Shown here in pieces: positions 60,797-64,000 of a DNA stretch of 64,000 nucleotides (position 1 is the stretch's first letter; every line of letters begins with the position of its first letter). Made by a program: the position numbers and the translations under genes. The notes beneath the pieces were generated by a model. It had not been told where the DNA came from, did no database searches, and saw nothing but the letters and a program-made list of their open reading frames with translations. The stretch comes from BJHL01 sp040378885. GTDB taxonomy: Bacteria; Planctomycetota; Phycisphaerae; Phycisphaerales; UBA1924. The stretch covers positions 40,174 to 104,173 of the forward strand of contig JBKDAN010000013.1 of assembly GCA_046316615.1 (NCBI GenBank), given 5' to 3'.

Positions 60797-60941
60797 ACTC
60801 ATCCTGCGGAACACAACATTCCTCGATCAATGTCGGCAAATCGTCCAGTTTCCTCGCGACCATATCCGCACTTTTTGGTACCATGTGTCAGTTCCGGGCG
60901 GCTGTTGCGTGCCGCTCAGCAACTTTCGCACGGAGGTCACC

Positions 60942-61667
60942 ATGCCCGCGACTCCAGCACCCAAAGCTCCCAAGCCCGACATTCGTCTCTACGACGATGA
61001 CGCCGATCACCTCGTGAATCCCAGCGTCGCGATGGAACGCATCAGCCTGCTCCCAGGTGATGGCAAGAAGAACCCCGGCGAACGCGTCCGCATCATGTGG
61101 GGCCAAGACCTGCTCCGCGACTTGCTCGACGGCCGCTACCGCACTGTCATCTGCGGCGTGAACGATCACGACAACAGCCACGGCATCATCGCACAGCTTG
61201 TGGAGCTCATTCCTACCAGCCAGTGGACCAGCAAGAGCGTGACCAGCTACGCCAAGATGTTCCAGGAAAGCGCGGCGATCCACGCCGGCGGCGATCGCGA
61301 GCCATTCGTGCTCAAGTTCGACCTCGACAGCCTCCTCATCCTCGCCCTGCTCCGCCCCAAGGGTCGCAATCACTTCACGATCGACGATCTCTCGCGCGGC
61401 TTCCGCACGATTAACAAGATGCTCCATGATCGCAAGGAACGTCAGCCCGCCGCGACGGTCAGCTTCTTGAATGCCAAGGCCAACCGCCTCATCGATAGCG
61501 ACCACCAGGAGCCCACGTTTGAAAACGTGCTCCGCGTCATGTACGAAAGCGGCTTCCGCGGCGATGTCTACACCAGCTCGACGATGTGGCGCATGGGCCA
61601 CGTGGGCGTTTTCCCCAGCTATCCGTTCCCCGAAGGCCTTGAACGCATGCGCGGCGGCAGCTCGTGA
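60942..61667 (+). CDS. Conserved-looking soluble protein of unknown function
   Basis: 241 residues. Very good ribosome site (CGGAGG six bases before ATG), so strongly expressed is likely. No signal peptide or membrane segment. Segments such as RTVICGVNDHDNSHGIIAQLV, PFVLKFDLDSLLILALLRP and ENVLRVMYESGFRGDVYTSSTMW have no motif I know. A strong terminator follows, so it is a single-gene unit. Divergent from the acyltransferase gene. Confidence 0.78.
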   Translation: MPATPAPKAPKPDIRLYDDDADHLVNPSVAMERISLLPGDGKKNPGERVRIMWGQDLLRDLLDGRYRTVICGVNDHDNSHGIIAQLVELIPTSQWTSKSVTSYAKMFQESAAIHAGGDREPFVLKFDLDSLLILALLRPKGRNHFTIDDLSRGFRTINKMLHDRKERQPAATVSFLNAKANRLIDSDHQEPTFENVLRVMYESGFRGDVYTSSTMWRMGHVGVFPSYPFPEGLERMRGGSS

Positions 61668-61733
61668 AGCTCAGAGATGTCTTCCTTCGTCGCGGTGGTT
61701 GAGCGTCGCGAACGCATCCACGGATTGCCCGCC

Positions 61734-61759
61734 AACGCCCGCCTGCCGCGGGCGTTTTT
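61734..61759 (+). terminator. Intrinsic terminator
   Basis: Stem AACGCCCGC (61734-61742) with GCGGGCGTT (61748-61756), 5-base loop and T run to 61759, after the unknown protein gene. Confidence 0.88.
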
Positions 61760-61835
61760 CTTGATCGCGCACTCATGCCGCCGCGCGCAGGCTTGGCGCG
61801 GCGGTCACGCGTCGCTGCCTGGCGGCACGCCGGGC

Positions 61836-63854
61836 CTACAGCAGGAAGACGTTGATCAGAATGTCACCGATGCCCACAAGCGCCGCACCGGCAATCAGTC
61901 CCGCGCAGATGGGTTCGTGCGTCTGCACCCACAGCAGGTTGCCCATCGATTCCTTGCGGTTCTTGTACATGCGTCCCATGATCCAGAAGAACGCCGAGCC
62001 CAAGAACATCCAGAACGTCGAGTCAGGCGGCAGCACGAGGCCCAGCCCGATCGCCACGGGCGAGATCGGACTCTTGTTCTTCGTGAAGACGCGTACAAGC
62101 TCAAAGCCGATGCCCAGCACGGCGAAGATCACCATCGCCCACAACGCGCTGGGGTGAATGATGTTTGTCAGCCCGCCGCCGCCCGTCAGTCCCTGAATGA
62201 ACTCGCTGATGCCCTTCCACTGCACGGCTCCGATGAAGCTGAATTCATCGGGCTTGGCGAGGAGCACCTGCTCGACGCTCTTGTCGGCCAGCGCCTCCGC
62301 CGGCTTGGTGAAGGGATTGTCCTTGTGCCCGTTAAGGAACAGAATGAAGAACAGCGGCGTGCTCGCCAGCGCACCGGCGATGATGCCGATGCAGTGGCCC
62401 CACGCCTGGTGGCGCGGCTTGCCGCCCAGCATGTAGCCCGGCTTGATGTCCATCAGCAGGTTGGCCGAGTTGCTCGCCACCTCGGTCGTCATGAGAGCGG
62501 TCATCAGGTTGGTCTGCGGGTGCTTGGGGTCCAGCACGCCGAAAGTGAACTGCGTGATCTTGCTCAGGCTGCCCGTGGGCGTGATGCTCGTCATCGCCGT
62601 GGCGTTGACGGCAATCAGCGTCAAGAGCAGAATGAGCGGAATCGACAACGCGCCCAGCCACCAATTGACTCCGAACCAGTCGTGGGCCATCCACACCGCA
62701 ATCGCGCCCACGACAGGCACGCCTGCCCACGACACCCACAGCGGCACTTCGATGTGGGCCAGCACATCCTGCCCTTCCTTCTTCTTCCCAAAGACGCCGC
62801 GGAACGCCGAGATGATCACCTGCGGCTTGGCGAGGAACGCGGCCATGCTGGCGCACACCAGCATCGCAACGCCCGGCCACAAGAGCCAGCCGTTGAGCAC
62901 ATCGGTGCGGCTGAATGTCGCATCAGGCGTCAGCACTACGCCCTTCTTCTGCACCCAGCCCTGTACCACCGCCAAGGGCCCCATGATGCACCAGCCGATG
63001 AGCAATCCGACGATCATGTTCACCGCGTACTTGATGTTGAGCAGCCCGCCCGCGCCAAACATCGCCAGGTCGAGCGAAGGCGACAGCCCCAGCTTGCGCA
63101 CATCAATGTTCGCGATCGTCGGCAGCGGCGCCTTGCCCGCGGCGACAAGCTTGTAGTACCAACCATCAAGATGCTCGCTCATCCACGTGACTTGCTTGAG
63201 CTTCAGCCACTTGTCCTGCAGCAGCGTCATGTACGCTTCGCCGCTGATGAACTTGAGCGCGCCGGCAAACACAGCCGCCGCAACCAGCGCTTTGGCCTTG
63301 AAGATCCCGACCGCCGCGTTGCTGGTGTACAACGTATCGAGCACCACGCCGCACGCCTGCCCCTCCGGAAACGGCGCCTGCTCGTCGTTGATGAACCGCC
63401 GCTTCATCGGAAACGCGACCAGCACACCCAGCACGCTGAGCACGACGTTGAAGAGCATCATCTGCCACCACGGCATGATCTCATTCTTTACCATCATGTA
63501 CGCCGCGATGCCGCTGATGAGCGGCCCCGTCATGTACCCCGCCGCCGTCGCGATGGACTGACTGGCGTTGTTCTCCAAGATCGTCATGTCACGCGCGCCC
63601 AGCGCGCTCATGACGCGAAAGGCTGCAAACGCGAGAATCACGCTCGTGAGCCCCACGCCCAGCGTCCAGCCGGTCTTCGCGCCGATGTACAGGTTGGTCG
63701 CGCTCAGCACGCCGCCCAGCAAAAACCCCGTGATCGCCGAGCGCAGTGTGAGCTGGGCCATGTCGCCGCGAAACACCTCGCTCAGCCACCACCGATCCTT
63801 CTGCTCGCGCGTCCACGTCTGAATCTGCTCTTCGGTGAGGGTCTTGATCGCCAT
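61836..63854 (-). CDS. OPT-family oligopeptide transporter
   Basis: 672 residues with about fourteen hydrophobic segments. Start MAIKTLTEEQIQTWTREQK, then LRSAITGFLLGGVLSATNLYIGAKTGWT, NNASQSIATAAGYMTGPL, FPEGQACGVV and SANLLMDIKPGYMLGGKPRHQAWG, all typical of bacterial OPT proteins of the putative oligopeptide or metal-chelate type. Transports peptides or metal-chelate complexes, probably with protons. The ATG at 63854 is preferred; the frame upstream runs into the 8-bp repeats. Convergent with the unknown protein gene. Confidence 0.9.
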   Translation of the reverse strand: MAIKTLTEEQIQTWTREQKDRWWLSEVFRGDMAQLTLRSAITGFLLGGVLSATNLYIGAKTGWTLGVGLTSVILAFAAFRVMSALGARDMTILENNASQSIATAAGYMTGPLISGIAAYMMVKNEIMPWWQMMLFNVVLSVLGVLVAFPMKRRFINDEQAPFPEGQACGVVLDTLYTSNAAVGIFKAKALVAAAVFAGALKFISGEAYMTLLQDKWLKLKQVTWMSEHLDGWYYKLVAAGKAPLPTIANIDVRKLGLSPSLDLAMFGAGGLLNIKYAVNMIVGLLIGWCIMGPLAVVQGWVQKKGVVLTPDATFSRTDVLNGWLLWPGVAMLVCASMAAFLAKPQVIISAFRGVFGKKKEGQDVLAHIEVPLWVSWAGVPVVGAIAVWMAHDWFGVNWWLGALSIPLILLLTLIAVNATAMTSITPTGSLSKITQFTFGVLDPKHPQTNLMTALMTTEVASNSANLLMDIKPGYMLGGKPRHQAWGHCIGIIAGALASTPLFFILFLNGHKDNPFTKPAEALADKSVEQVLLAKPDEFSFIGAVQWKGISEFIQGLTGGGGLTNIIHPSALWAMVIFAVLGIGFELVRVFTKNKSPISPVAIGLGLVLPPDSTFWMFLGSAFFWIMGRMYKNRKESMGNLLWVQTHEPICAGLIAGAALVGIGDILINVFLL

Positions 63855-63865
63855 AGGGACAAGAC

Positions 63866-63937
63866 AGTAGGGAATAGGGAGGGGCGAGCGGGGTGAGCCT
63901 GAGCGGGTGAGCAGGTGGGGAGGTGAGCAGGTGAGGC
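63866..63937 (-). repeat. 8-bp tandem repeat upstream of the OPT gene
   Basis: About nine degenerate octamers; GTG cores at 63907, 63915, 63923 and 63931 are exactly 8 apart. On the minus strand these are TCAC-type units as in valS and rarA. Confidence 0.7.
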
Positions 63938-63957
63938 GAGCCCGCAGGCCATCGCGC

Positions 63958-63974
63958 CCGGCGAGACGCCGGGC
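63958..63974. repeat. Short inverted repeat
   Basis: CCCGGCG and CGCCGGG with a 3-base spacer lie between two sets of octamers of opposite orientation. Not followed by a T run. Confidence 0.5.
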
Positions 63975-63980
63975 CTCCAT

Positions 63981-64000
63981 CACCTCCCCACCTCCCCACC
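63981..64000 (+). repeat. 8-bp tandem repeat at window end, opposite orientation
   Basis: CACC cores at 63981, 63989 and 63997 are 8 apart. It mirrors the repeat at 63866-63937 across the short inverted repeat and continues past the window. Confidence 0.6.

Noticed and set aside
61677..63896. 739-codon open frame on the plus strand
   Set aside because: Antisense to the OPT transporter; Arg/His/Gln-rich with no domain.

Overview
The window reads as chromosomal DNA of a GC-rich, Gram-negative-type bacterium, most likely a planctomycete of the Phycisphaerae kind. This is an inference from a VPAP-type PEP-CTERM tail, a 926-residue GyrB, LysW-type amino-acid biosynthesis, PilZ/REC proteins and ExbB/ExbD genes; no rRNA is present to settle it. 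Coding density is high and most genes sit in short co-directional groups. There is no rRNA, CRISPR array, phage or insertion sequence. One tRNA (His) is present.

Layout. 1-9.5 kb: end of a peptide ABC permease, MsrA, a membrane-anchored SDR, isocitrate dehydrogenase, an ECF-like sigma/putative anti-sigma operon, prfB with an unusual UAA frameshift site, the first of two LuxR-type paralogues, a PEP-CTERM protein. 9.6-20.8 kb: an endonuclease/exonuclease/phosphatase protein, the second LuxR paralogue, a TPR protein, valS, aroA, an alpha/beta hydrolase and a zinc/manganese uptake pair (ZnuC, ZnuA). 21-31 kb: a TetR-controlled RND efflux pair, cupin, short asparaginase-like protein, purM, a response regulator, pckA. 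31-44 kb: tRNA-His, ExbB-ExbD-ExbD, two PilZ regulators downstream of gyrB, three tandem related membrane proteins, a LysM/L,D-transpeptidase with 5-formyl-THF cyclo-ligase. 44-51 kb: ATP-grasp protein, rarA and the lysW-lysX-lysY-lysZ-lysK cluster. 51-64 kb: TPR/zinc-peptidase protein, lipB, rplS-trmD, DUF481 outer-membrane protein, mscL, glycosyltransferase, acyltransferase, an unknown protein, OPT transporter.

The most interesting system is the LysW carrier-protein pathway at 46.5-51 kb. A carrier protein (LysW, ending EDWGE) is charged by LysX, phosphorylated by LysZ, reduced by LysY and released by LysK; the aminotransferase step is not encoded nearby. In front of lysW lies what looks like a complete transcription attenuator: a consensus promoter, a 27-codon nearly leaderless ORF with four Lys codons, an 11-bp inverted repeat, a 10-bp antiterminator pairing and a strong intrinsic terminator. 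I have not seen this described, and it suggests control by lysine supply.

Other points of interest are the CUU-UAA-C frameshift site in prfB, a dispersed 8-bp tandem repeat family that has entered valS and rarA and encodes nearly the same peptide in both, and an in-frame 12-bp repeat of start codons in the DUF481 gene.
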